From contig NZ_CANLXV010000004.1 of the NCBI RefSeq assembly GCF_947495205.1, forward strand, positions 1 to 64,000: a DNA stretch of 64,000 bases. The letters are read 5' to 3'. Numbering within the stretch: position 1 is the stretch's first letter; each line of letters starts with the position of its first letter. The position numbers were made by a program, and so were the translations under genes. The DNA is from an uncultured Polaribacter sp. GTDB taxonomy: Bacteria > Bacteroidota > Bacteroidia > Flavobacteriales > Flavobacteriaceae. The notes beneath the pieces were generated by a model. The model was not told the origin of the DNA, made no database searches, and saw nothing but the letters and a program-made list of their open reading frames with translations. Of this stretch, positions 56,414 through 64,000 are shown one piece after another.

Positions 56414-57094
56414 ATGAAAAAAATAGTAATTTTAACAGGCGCAGGAATTTCTGCAGAAAGCGGTATAAATACCTTTAGAGATGCAGATGGTTTATGGGAA
56501 GGCCACGATGTTATGGAAGTTGCCACTCCACAAGGTTTTGCAAACAACCCAGAATTGTTGTTAGAATTTTACAACCAACGCAGAAAACAGTTGTTAAAAG
56601 TGCAACCCAACTTAGCACATTTAAATTTAAAAACGTTAGAACATAATTTTCACGTAGAAATTATTACTCAAAATGTAGACGATTTGCATGAAAGAGCAAA
56701 AAGTAAAAACGTAACGCATTTACATGGCGAACTCTTAAAAGTAAGAAGCACTATAGATGAAAATCTAATTTTAGACTGGAAAAAAGACTTGGTTTTAGGC
56801 GATTTATGTAAAAATGGAAGCCAATTAAGACCACACATTGTTTGGTTTGGCGAAATGGTGCCCATGTTAGATAAAGCCATAGAAATTACCAAAACTGCAG
56901 ATATTTTAGTGATAATTGGTACTTCTATGCAAGTATATCCTGCAGCTAGTTTGGTTAATTATATAAAACCCAATACACCAATTTATTTTATAGACCCAAA
57001 ACCTTCTGTATCAAAAAATGATTTTAATAATTTAAGCATTATAGAAAATGTTGCCAGTACAGGAACAAATCAGTTGCTTGAATTATTATCTTAA
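56414..57094 (+). CDS. Sirtuin NAD-dependent deacylase
   Basis: A 226-residue sirtuin with TGAGISAESGINTFRD (8-23), the catalytic histidine in VTHLHGE, and the QNVDD block. The YNQRR block (near 56-60) is the Tyr/Arg pair of class III enzymes that remove succinyl and malonyl groups. No CxxC pair for the usual zinc site is seen, so the zinc module appears lost. It is divergent from the TrmH-family gene. Confidence 0.93.
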   Translation: MKKIVILTGAGISAESGINTFRDADGLWEGHDVMEVATPQGFANNPELLLEFYNQRRKQLLKVQPNLAHLNLKTLEHNFHVEIITQNVDDLHERAKSKNVTHLHGELLKVRSTIDENLILDWKKDLVLGDLCKNGSQLRPHIVWFGEMVPMLDKAIEITKTADILVIIGTSMQVYPAASLVNYIKPNTPIYFIDPKPSVSKNDFNNLSIIENVASTGTNQLLELLS

Positions 57095-57189
57095 TTAATC
57101 TTTTTTGATTTTTATGAAAGAAAAGCTATCAATTATAGTTAGGTTTTATAAGTTGCAAGTTTGAAATTAATTAAACTTACTATTCGTTT

Positions 57190-57657
57190 TTACGAAATTA
57201 AATTATTGAAATACTCGTAAATTTCTCCTTTAGAAATGTTACTACCTTTTTCTATTAAATCAAAAATTTCTTTATTTCTTTCTGAATGATAAGGTTTGGT
57301 TCCTCTAAAAATTTCTACAGAATTATCCATAGGATTTTGCATTAACCACTCAAAACCTTTTTGTTCTAATAAATCAATATCCCAAGTAACTTTTATAGCA
57401 ATTCTATGTATTTCTTCATCTGCACACTTAAACAAATTGGCAGATGTTTTAGAAAAATGTTCTACATATTGGGTTTTGTTTAAAACATCATCCCAAACAA
57501 CATCAGAAAAAACATTCATTTCTTCTTCTGCAACTGCTGGTTTTTCTTTTTTAATTTGGTTCCATTCTTTTACATCTATACTTTGGGAAGCTAAAAAATG
57601 TGCAAATTCTTTGTGTAAACTTTCAAATTGTTCTTTAGTAAGTTGTCTGTATTTCAT
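57190..57657 (-). CDS. Conserved protein, DUF6495-like
   Basis: A 155-residue cytoplasmic protein with no membrane segment. It begins MKYRQLTKEQFESLHKEF and resembles the flavobacterial DUF6495 family, often found downstream of rplI. Function is unknown. A terminator separates it from rplI, so it probably has its own transcript. Confidence 0.75.
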   Translation of the reverse strand: MKYRQLTKEQFESLHKEFAHFLASQSIDVKEWNQIKKEKPAVAEEEMNVFSDVVWDDVLNKTQYVEHFSKTSANLFKCADEEIHRIAIKVTWDIDLLEQKGFEWLMQNPMDNSVEIFRGTKPYHSERNKEIFDLIEKGSNISKGEIYEYFNNLIS

Positions 57658-57743
57658 AAGCCTGGTTTAATTCTGCCAAAGCGGAAGAAGGCATTGGTTT
57701 GTGTATTTTTTATACTTTTATTTTCATAACATTGTTACAAATA

Positions 57744-57771
57744 AAAAGCTCGTTATTTCTAACGAGCTTTT
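57744..57771 (-). terminator. Terminator after rplI
   Basis: AAAAGCTCGTTA (57744-57755) and TAACGAGCTTTT (57760-57771) form a 12-bp stem with a four-base loop, 36 bases past the rplI stop. Confidence 0.85.
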
Positions 57772-57806
57772 CTAAATTTAGAGTAAACTCTAAAATAATT
57801 TTATTA

Positions 57807-58253
57807 CTATTCAGCAATAACTTCAAAAGTAATATCTGCAACTACAGTTCTGTGTAATCTTACAGAAGCGTCGTATTTACCTAATCTTTTAACAGAACCA
57901 CCAACAACTTTAATAAACTTTTTGTCTATTGCAGTTCCTGCTTTTTCTAAAGCGTTTGCTAAATCTATATTGTTTACAGAACCAAATAATTTGTCTCCTG
58001 AACCTGTTTTAGATGTAATTTTAATTTCGTAACCTTTAACTGTTTCTGCTAATTTAGTAGCATCTTCAATTACTTTAGCTTCTTTATAAGCACGTTGCTT
58101 TAAGTTTTCTGCTAATACTTTTTTAGCAGATGAAGTTGCTAAAACAGCTTGTCCTGAAGGAATTAAAAAGTTTCTACCATATCCGTTTTTAACGTCTACA
58201 ACATCATCTTTAAATCCTAAATTTTCTACGTCTTGTCTTAATATCAATTCCAT
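57807..58253 (-). CDS. rplI: Ribosomal protein L9
   Basis: A 148-residue 50S protein. The N-terminal RNA-binding domain (MELILRQDVENLGFKDDVV, then NGYGRNFLIPSG) and the linking helix are clear. Last gene of the canonical rpsF-rpsR-rplI operon. Confidence 0.98.
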   Translation of the reverse strand: MELILRQDVENLGFKDDVVDVKNGYGRNFLIPSGQAVLATSSAKKVLAENLKQRAYKEAKVIEDATKLAETVKGYEIKITSKTGSGDKLFGSVNNIDLANALEKAGTAIDKKFIKVVGGSVKRLGKYDASVRLHRTVVADITFEVIAE

Positions 58254-58268
58254 GTCTGTACGTCTTTA

Positions 58269-58565
58269 TTATTTTAATAAATCACCAACATAAGGCATTA
58301 ACGCTAAATGACGCGACCTTTTAATTGCCTGAGCAACTTTACGTTGATATTTTAATGATGTTCCTGTTAAACGTCTTGGTAAAATTTTACCTTGCTCATT
58401 TACTAAATACATTAAGAAATCTGCATCTTTATAATCAATATATTTGATGTCTTTTTTCTTAAATCTACAGTATTTAGATTCTTTTTTAGTATCTATATCT
58501 AATGGCGTTAAATATCTAACGTCAGCAGATTTACCACCTTTTGCTTGTTGTTCTATTGATGCCAT
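58269..58565 (-). CDS. rpsR: Ribosomal protein S18
   Basis: A 98-residue 30S protein with [27 protein letters not shown] and [13 protein letters not shown]. The single cysteine in YCRFKKK does not make a zinc site. Second gene of the operon, three bases after rpsF. Confidence 0.98.
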   Translation of the reverse strand: MASIEQQAKGGKSADVRYLTPLDIDTKKESKYCRFKKKDIKYIDYKDADFLMYLVNEQGKILPRRLTGTSLKYQRKVAQAIKRSRHLALMPYVGDLLK

Positions 58566-58568
58566 TTG

Positions 58569-58910
58569 TTATTTTTTTGTAGATTTAACACGTTCTCTTC
58601 TTTTTTCTGCCCAAGCAGCTGCATGTTTGTCTAATTTAACAGTTAAATAACGCATAACGCTATCATCTCTTCTAAATTCTAACTCAAATGCAGAAATCTC
58701 TTCTCCAGCGATTTCAAAATCGAATAAATGGTAAAAACCACTTTTTTTCTTTTGGATTGGATAAGCTAATTTTTTTAAGCCCCAATCTTCTTTAGCGACC
58801 ATTTTAGCTCCTTTAGAAACTAAATAATCTTCGAACTTTTGTACTGTCTCCTTTATCTGAGTATCAGATAAAACGGGATTCAATATGAAAACAGTTTCGT
58901 AATGATTCAT
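58569..58910 (-). CDS. rpsF: Ribosomal protein S6
   Basis: A 113-residue 30S protein (NHYETVFILNPVL start, VMRYLTVKLD near the end) that pairs with S18. First gene of the rpsF-rpsR-rplI operon. No separate ssb gene interrupts the operon. Confidence 0.98.
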   Translation of the reverse strand: MNHYETVFILNPVLSDTQIKETVQKFEDYLVSKGAKMVAKEDWGLKKLAYPIQKKKSGFYHLFDFEIAGEEISAFELEFRRDDSVMRYLTVKLDKHAAAWAEKRRERVKSTKK

Positions 58911-58943
58911 AAATTAATAATTTAATGTTTATTTTTAAGGGTG

Positions 58944-58973
58944 CAAATATACTAACTTTTTTAATTCTTACAA
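58944..58973 (-). promoter_or_regulatory. Promoter of the rpsF-rpsR-rplI operon
   Basis: On the minus strand TTG (58971-58973), 19 bases, TATATTTG (58944-58951). The leader before the rpsF ATG would be about 28 bases. Confidence 0.8.
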
Positions 58974-59051
58974 TGTTTATAAAACATATAAACAAAAGAA
59001 TTCATAAAATGTAATTGTTTGATTTTTAGATCATTTCAACAAAATATCTAA

Positions 59052-59909
59052 TTATTGAACTGCAGTAACTGTATAACCTGCTTTTCTTAACAAATTAATA
59101 ACTCCTTTTTTTCCTGCTAAATGTCCTGCTCCTACACCAAAAAAAGTAGGTTGTTCTTTGGCAAAAAGTGCTATTTTAGGAATCCAATTTGTATTTCTAT
59201 TATCTAACAATTTATCCATGTGCTTTGCTGTAGCGCTATCATCTTCTAACATTACATTAAACATTTTAGTAATATTTTGCGATTTATAAATTTCCAATAA
59301 AACTTTAATTTTCTCTTTATCTGATGCCAAATTATCTTTTGCACTTTTAACTAAATCATTAATTTGATCTTGATAAGATATATCATCAAAAACCTGCAGT
59401 TGGTCTTCTATAGTTTCTAAACCTTTTACTTCTTCGTTTTGAGATTTAGCAACTTTTACAAGTTCCGCTTCAAAGGATTCCATTGGGCAATCTATTAATT
59501 TAGTCAAATAAGATGTGCTAATAAAAAAAGGTTTCATTCTTTCTAACATTTTTACAGACATTCCTACATTTTTTATCAATAGAGAATCTATCATGGTATA
59601 TTCTTCTTCATTTACAAAGTCTTTTAAAGTTTTTCCTTCTTTCATAAAAACTTTGCTCATCATTTTAGATTGTAAAGCAGGATCATCCATATCAATTTCT
59701 AATACAACTTGGGTAGTTTTATCTAAAGCTTCAATAACATCTTCGCTTAATGTAGCATCACAAGTAATATGAATGGTTCCAAAAAGGTAGGATGGTTTTG
59801 TTAAATCTTTTCCTGTAATTTGCCAAAGTGTGGCATTTTCTAATTGTTGAGAAAACATGGTTGTTCCATAAAAAAAGAATGCAGTTAAGAAATAAATATT
59901 TTTTTTCAT
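59052..59909 (-). CDS. TraB/GumN-family protein
   Basis: A 285-residue exported protein with a signal peptide (about 1-20, ending FSQQ). TraB/GumN motifs are LFGTIHI near the start and GVGAGHLAGKKGV near the end, the GxxH pair of a putative metal-dependent peptidase fold. It has four or so conserved acidic positions between. Substrate is unknown. It is transcribed after the true alanine dehydrogenase gene, 75 bases downstream. Confidence 0.9.
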   Translation of the reverse strand: MKKNIYFLTAFFFYGTTMFSQQLENATLWQITGKDLTKPSYLFGTIHITCDATLSEDVIEALDKTTQVVLEIDMDDPALQSKMMSKVFMKEGKTLKDFVNEEEYTMIDSLLIKNVGMSVKMLERMKPFFISTSYLTKLIDCPMESFEAELVKVAKSQNEEVKGLETIEDQLQVFDDISYQDQINDLVKSAKDNLASDKEKIKVLLEIYKSQNITKMFNVMLEDDSATAKHMDKLLDNRNTNWIPKIALFAKEQPTFFGVGAGHLAGKKGVINLLRKAGYTVTAVQ

Positions 59910-59983
59910 TTTTATAATTTTTAAGTTTGATGTATTAGTGTTTAAAAAATATTTTTGTTACAAAAAACTTTTTAATAGAATAT

Positions 59984-61072
59984 CTAATTTAAATCAAACG
60001 CCTCATTTATTTCTTCATAAACAACAGCTCCTTTTATAATATTTAAACCTTTAGCTAAACTTTTGTCTATTTCGCAAGCCTTTTCCCAACCATTATTTGC
60101 TAATTTTAAAATATACGGTAAAGTAACATTGGTTAGTGCAATTGTAGATGTGTAAGGCACTGCTCCTGGCATATTTGCAACACAATAATGCACAACATCG
60201 TCTATAATGTAAGTTGGGTTTTCATGCGTTGTTGGTTTTGTAGTTTCAATACAGCCTCCTTGATCTACTGCAACATCTACAACAACGGTTCCTGGTCTCA
60301 TTTCTTTTAGCATATCTTTGGTGATTAATTTTGGTGCTTTACCTCCTTTTACCAAAACGCCACCTACAATTAAATCGTGTGTTTTTATAAGTTGTCTTAT
60401 ACTATATTCACTAGAAAAAGCGGTAATTACATGGTTTGGTAAAACATCATTTACATAACGTAAACGTTTCATATTAATGTCCATAATAGTTACATGAGCT
60501 CCCAAACCTGCTGCCATTTTTGCTGCTTGTACACCTACTACTCCAGCACCTAAAACTAGTACTTTACCTGGTGTAACTCCTGGCACACCACCCAACAAAA
60601 TTCCACGTCCTTTTACAGGTTTTTCTAAATATTTTGCACCTTGTTGTATGGCCATTCTACCTGCAACTTCAGACATTGGTGTTAATAATGGCAAAGTACC
60701 TTCTGTATCTTCTACGGTTTCATAAGCAATACAAATTGCTTTACTTTTAATCATTGCTTTTGTTAAAGGTTCGCTAGATGCAAAATGGAAATACGTAAAA
60801 ACAATTTGATTTTCTTTAATTAAAGGATATTCTTCTGCAATTGGTTCTTTTACCTTTACAATCATATCACTTTTACTATAAACTTCTGCTATAGTTGGTA
60901 AAATTGTAGCACCTACTTCTAAATAATGTGCATCAAAAAAACCACTACCTTCGCCTGCAGTGGTTTGTATGTAAACTGTATGATTTTTTTTGGTTAATTC
61001 TAAAACTCCAGCAGGTGTCATACCTACTCTACTTTCGTTGTTTTTGATTTCTTTAGGAATTCCGATTTTCAT
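59984..61072 (-). CDS. ald: Alanine dehydrogenase
   Basis: A 362-residue NAD-dependent enzyme that converts alanine to pyruvate and ammonia. The catalytic K75 (KVKEP) and H96 (YFHF) are present, as is the NAD site VLGAGVVGVQAAKMA and the VDVAVDQGGC block. It starts MKIGIPKEIKNNE at the usual length. This is the functional copy of the two relatives in the window. Confidence 0.96.
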   Translation of the reverse strand: MKIGIPKEIKNNESRVGMTPAGVLELTKKNHTVYIQTTAGEGSGFFDAHYLEVGATILPTIAEVYSKSDMIVKVKEPIAEEYPLIKENQIVFTYFHFASSEPLTKAMIKSKAICIAYETVEDTEGTLPLLTPMSEVAGRMAIQQGAKYLEKPVKGRGILLGGVPGVTPGKVLVLGAGVVGVQAAKMAAGLGAHVTIMDINMKRLRYVNDVLPNHVITAFSSEYSIRQLIKTHDLIVGGVLVKGGKAPKLITKDMLKEMRPGTVVVDVAVDQGGCIETTKPTTHENPTYIIDDVVHYCVANMPGAVPYTSTIALTNVTLPYILKLANNGWEKACEIDKSLAKGLNIIKGAVVYEEINEAFDLN

Positions 61073-61229
61073 TTTGCTTAAATTAGATATTTTAAGCGTA
61101 TAAATTTACATTCTTTTTTTTTGATATCTATTGAATTCATTGGCTTACTTAATTTTTACGATTTTATGTATTTTTATCTTAAAAAGCTATGTAAATTAAG
61201 AATTTGAAGTTAAAAATTATGGAAAAAAT

Positions 61230-61257
61230 AAAAGTCAGACGTTAAGGTCTGACTTTT
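61230..61257 (-). terminator. Terminator after the outer-membrane module gene
   Basis: AAAAGTCAGAC (61230-61240) and GTCTGACTTTT (61247-61257) form an 11-bp stem with a six-base loop, followed on the minus strand by a T-rich stretch. It ends the 61278-63817 operon. Confidence 0.88.
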
Positions 61258-61277
61258 AAACTATTTTTTAAAATTCT

Positions 61278-62378
61278 TTAATCCAAATCAAATCTTACAC
61301 CCATAGAAATATTTCTTGTTTCTGTGTTTTTAAAGAGTGGATTCAAATCGTATTTCAAATATAAACTAGTAGATTTATAACCAACATAAGCACTTAAACC
61401 ATAATTTACAGTATTCATATTAAAATTATTATATTGTATTTGTTCTATTTCTGCATTGTTGATATCTCTAAAATCTAAATATTGTCTGGTTCCTAATTTA
61501 AAACCTACAAAACCACCTAAACCAATTCTTACAGATTCATTAGATCTATCATAAACAAAACCATCTTTATATTTTTTGTTTTTAGACAAATCCCATTCTA
61601 AATGCACAGGAAAATTCATTTGTACATGTCTTAATCTACTTTCAGACAAGTCTCTTGGAAAAACTTCTATTGTTGTAACATCTCCATTTTTAACGTGGAA
61701 TTGGTTGTTTTCTAGCCTTAAATTATTCCAAAGAAAAGAAACACCATATTTAAAATATAATTGTGAAGCGTCTTTTGTAAATCTGGTTTTCCAGCTTAAA
61801 CCCACTTCATAAAAACGAGATCTCCAAAACTGATAGTCAGAATCGTTTAAAGAACTAAATTTATGGTCTTCTAAAACATTATTTACACCCATGGCAAAAA
61901 TAAACTGACTTGTTGTTCTTCTGTTCTGACTTCTTTTTTGTGTTCCTTTTTTACGTTTATCATCATTCTCATCATTATTTTCATCTATTTTAAAACGAAA
62001 GGTTTTATTGCCTACTTTAAAAACATTTATTTCATCATCATCTAAATCGTCTAAATTTTCACTGGCAATTTTACCGTTTGTTTTATGTTGCACAAGTATT
62101 TGTAACAAACGCTCTTGTTCACTCACTTTAATTTCTATTTGCGATGCATGGTAAGCTGCCACATCATTTTTTAAAGATGTTGCAGTATTTTCAGAAATTT
62201 CTCCTTTTTTTAATCTTTTATCTATTGCAAGCACTTTTGTTTTTAAAGAATCTTTTTGTGTTTTGGTAATAATTTCTATGCGTTTTGCAATTTTACGCAC
62301 TTCTTTTTCAAATGTTTTTTCTTGGGCGGTAACTAATGTTGTTACCAAAAGAACGACTATAAGTATTGTTTTTTTCAT
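61278..62378 (-). CDS. Outer-membrane barrel protein, third gene of second ECF operon
   Basis: A 366-residue protein with a signal peptide (about 1-18, ending VTAQ). Residues about 20-110 are helical and charged (possible periplasmic coiled coil), about 115-155 very acidic then basic (NDENDDKRKKGTQKRSQ), and about 155-366 are beta strands ending in MGVRFDLD, a typical barrel finish. It is downstream of an anti-sigma-like gene by 31 bases. It may be the envelope output of the sigma circuit. Confidence 0.75.
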   Translation of the reverse strand: MKKTILIVVLLVTTLVTAQEKTFEKEVRKIAKRIEIITKTQKDSLKTKVLAIDKRLKKGEISENTATSLKNDVAAYHASQIEIKVSEQERLLQILVQHKTNGKIASENLDDLDDDEINVFKVGNKTFRFKIDENNDENDDKRKKGTQKRSQNRRTTSQFIFAMGVNNVLEDHKFSSLNDSDYQFWRSRFYEVGLSWKTRFTKDASQLYFKYGVSFLWNNLRLENNQFHVKNGDVTTIEVFPRDLSESRLRHVQMNFPVHLEWDLSKNKKYKDGFVYDRSNESVRIGLGGFVGFKLGTRQYLDFRDINNAEIEQIQYNNFNMNTVNYGLSAYVGYKSTSLYLKYDLNPLFKNTETRNISMGVRFDLD

Positions 62379-62409
62379 GATTTTAAATTTATTTTTTTGT
62401 TTCGTTTCA

Positions 62410-63273
62410 TTAATTATTTCTTGTTGCTATTGCAAATGCAATGTCTGACACCCTTCGTTTTAATGCATTTAAAAAGTTATTGTTAAAAACATCATCATTA
62501 ATAGTGTTTTCTACTTCTGCTAAAATTGTTTCAGGATCTACTTTTAAATTTGTTTTTTTGAGCTCACTTTTAATTGTTTTTAAAACCTGTTCTCTGGTTA
62601 CATCATATTTAGCATAATAGGCTTTTACTTCTTGGTTAGTGTGTGTTACCGCGAATAACAAATCTGCACCATTTACTTTAATTGTAATCTTATTTTCCTT
62701 TTTCTTTTCCTTTTTGTTCGTTGTTATTTCTTGCAATTCTTTATCAGCTTTTACAACAAGTGTATTTTCTTTTTTTAAGTTACGCTTGTTTGATTCCTCT
62801 TTGTTAATTGTTAAATTGGTTTTAACACTCAACTTGTTATTTTCTGTGTTTTCTGTTTTAGCAATTTCTGATTTAGCTCTGTTATATTTTCTAGTTTTTG
62901 ATTGTTTTACTATTTGCTCTTCTTTGTTTTCTAAAATATCTTTTGCTACAATAACTGGCGCTTCATTTATCTCTTTAAAAACTTTGTCTATTTTATTTTT
63001 AATTGAAACTGTATCTATACTTATTGGTTGATTTACAATAATTTTTTCTATTGGTTTTCCTTGAATTTTATCTTTAGAAAAAACATAAAAACCTGCATAA
63101 ATTAGTAACAAAATACTGGCTGCATAGCTTGCATAAAAAAACCAAGCTTTCTTTTTTTGTTTGGGTTGCTCATCTAATTGCGCAGACAAACGATCCCAGG
63201 CAGATGCCGATGGCGCAAATGTTCTGCTTGCTAATTTGTCTTTTATTTCTTGATCTATTTTATTCGTTTTCAT
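62410..63273 (-). CDS. Probable membrane anti-sigma factor
   Basis: A 287-residue protein with a cytoplasmic N-terminal region (about 1-40), one membrane segment (about 45-65, ASYAASILLLIYAGFYVF), and a long periplasmic lysine- and asparagine-rich linker. The frame overlaps the sigma gene by 14 bases, as in the first ECF operon. No zinc motif is seen. The role is by context. Confidence 0.7.
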   Translation of the reverse strand: MKTNKIDQEIKDKLASRTFAPSASAWDRLSAQLDEQPKQKKKAWFFYASYAASILLLIYAGFYVFSKDKIQGKPIEKIIVNQPISIDTVSIKNKIDKVFKEINEAPVIVAKDILENKEEQIVKQSKTRKYNRAKSEIAKTENTENNKLSVKTNLTINKEESNKRNLKKENTLVVKADKELQEITTNKKEKKKENKITIKVNGADLLFAVTHTNQEVKAYYAKYDVTREQVLKTIKSELKKTNLKVDPETILAEVENTINDDVFNNNFLNALKRRVSDIAFAIATRNN

Positions 63274-63817
63274 GAATTATTGTATTCATTTTAGTATAAT
63301 TTTGTTGCAATAATTTACGTGCTTTAAATAATTGCGATTTTGATGTACTTTCTGAAATGCTTAATTTTTGAGCAATTTCTGAATGTTTATAACCTTCTAT
63401 GGCATATAAATTAAACACCATTTTGTAACCTTCTGGCAAACTGTCTATTAATTTTTGAATGTCTGCTACACTTGTATTTTCTAAACTTTCTGTGGCTGCA
63501 TCATTAAAAACATATTCTTCATCTGTTAAATCGAAAATATTTTTTTTACGCAAATAAGAAATACAAGTATTCACCATAATTTTTCTTACCCAACCCTCAA
63601 AACTACCTTGAAACTTAAATTTATCTAAGTTTTTAAAAACCTTTAAAAAGCCTTGTAGCATTAAATCTTCTGCATGATGTAAATCTTTTACATATTGCCT
63701 ACAAACGCCTAACATTTTAGGAGAATGTTGCTCAAATAATTGTTTTTGCGCTTCTCTTTTGTTGTCAATTGCCTTTTTAATTAACAATTTCTCGCTTTGT
63801 AATTTTATAATTTTCAA
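63260..63817 (-). CDS. ECF-family RNA polymerase sigma factor
   Basis: A 185-residue sigma factor. Region 2 lies at about 20-90 (HHAEDLMLQGFLKVFKNLDKF), region 4 at about 125-180 (EGYKHSEIAQKLSISESTSKSQ). The first codon is TTG at 63817, giving MKIIKLQSEK; no in-frame ATG precedes region 2. A TATATTTG box (63846-63853) supports this start. It heads the second sigma/anti-sigma/outer-membrane operon. Confidence 0.92.
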   Translation of the reverse strand: MKIIKLQSEKLLIKKAIDNKREAQKQLFEQHSPKMLGVCRQYVKDLHHAEDLMLQGFLKVFKNLDKFKFQGSFEGWVRKIMVNTCISYLRKKNIFDLTDEEYVFNDAATESLENTSVADIQKLIDSLPEGYKMVFNLYAIEGYKHSEIAQKLSISESTSKSQLFKARKLLQQNYTKMNTIIHENE

Positions 63818-63845
63818 GCTTTTGGGTTTGGTTGTTGTTGCCTTA

Positions 63846-63853
63846 CAAATATA
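63846..63853 (-). promoter_or_regulatory. -7 box upstream of the second ECF sigma gene
   Basis: TATATTTG on the minus strand ends 28 bases before the TTG start. No -33 TTG at the usual spacing. The remaining bases to the window end show nothing else. Confidence 0.5.
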
Positions 63854-64000
63854 TAGACTACCAAAGTTTTAAAAAGGTTGCCTAATTATTATTTTAATTT
63901 TAATTTGTTCCTAATCTATTGTAATTTAATTGTAGCAATTCCTTTAATTATAGCTTTAAAATTAAACTATAGTTAGTGTTTAATTTATAACGTACTACTT

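Noticed and set aside
1..64000. CRISPR arrays, prophage genes and known riboswitch classes
   Set aside because: No regularly spaced identical repeats, no phage structural or integrase genes, and no conserved riboswitch core were seen on either strand by eye.

Overview
The window is a 64 kb, AT-rich, gene-dense stretch of a chromosome from a member of the Bacteroidota, almost certainly a marine-type Flavobacteriaceae. This rests on a type IX secretion (T9SS) cargo protein, a PorX regulator, an LpxC-FabZ fusion, a bacillithiol-system YtxJ protein, promoters of the Bacteroidota form TTG-N19/20-TAnnTTTG, and many short proteins typical of this family. Genus cannot be fixed from the sequence alone. 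No phage, CRISPR array or rRNA is visible; two tRNA genes are present.

Layout. 1-0.8 kb: a transposase cut off by the window edge. 1-8 kb: a large secreted beta-propeller T9SS protein, then lgt, yidD and cysS. 8.1-10.7 kb: an ECF sigma factor, a membrane anti-sigma-like protein and a periplasmic protein in one overlapping operon. 10.8-15 kb: meaB, a two-gene islet (HTH/ImmA-IrrE protease plus an unknown 181-residue protein), and an RhlE-type helicase. 15.1-20.5 kb: a polyamine operon (arginine decarboxylase, agmatinase, GNAT-nitrilase fusion, deoxyhypusine-synthase-like enzyme) with a long leader. 20.9-30.2 kb: a helicase, ytxJ, clpB, a phosphatase lipoprotein, a methyltransferase, smpB, a UbiA prenyltransferase and maf. 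30.3-36.1 kb: a C-terminal transketolase half, an outer-membrane barrel, a decayed stretch, an FKBP-like lipoprotein, an S4 protein, a phosphoribosyltransferase, aroK, tRNA-Lys and tRNA-Leu, and a CarboxypepD_reg-like protein.

36.4-47.6 kb is a leftward block for the cell envelope: prohibitin, a VWA membrane protein, fabG, sucD, a second lpxD, efp, lpxA, lpxC-fabZ, lpxD and an HD phosphohydrolase. porX (47.8-49.3 kb) follows divergently. A putative accessory insert (49.4-53.3 kb: lipoprotein, outer-membrane barrel, LuxR regulator, frameshifted hydrolase) separates porX from tsaE. The remainder holds an alanine-dehydrogenase/PntA-like paralogue, a TrmH methyltransferase, a sirtuin, the rpsF-rpsR-rplI operon, a TraB/GumN protein, a true alanine dehydrogenase, and a second ECF sigma/anti-sigma/outer-membrane module.

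Most notable: the ImmA/IrrE islet; the polyamine operon ending in a deoxyhypusine-synthase homologue that keeps its catalytic lysine; an alanine-dehydrogenase paralogue that has lost both catalytic residues; promoters that predict leaderless mRNAs for tsaE and trmH; two families of dispersed intergenic inverted repeats; and a one-base frameshift that removes the catalytic serine region from an alpha/beta hydrolase.
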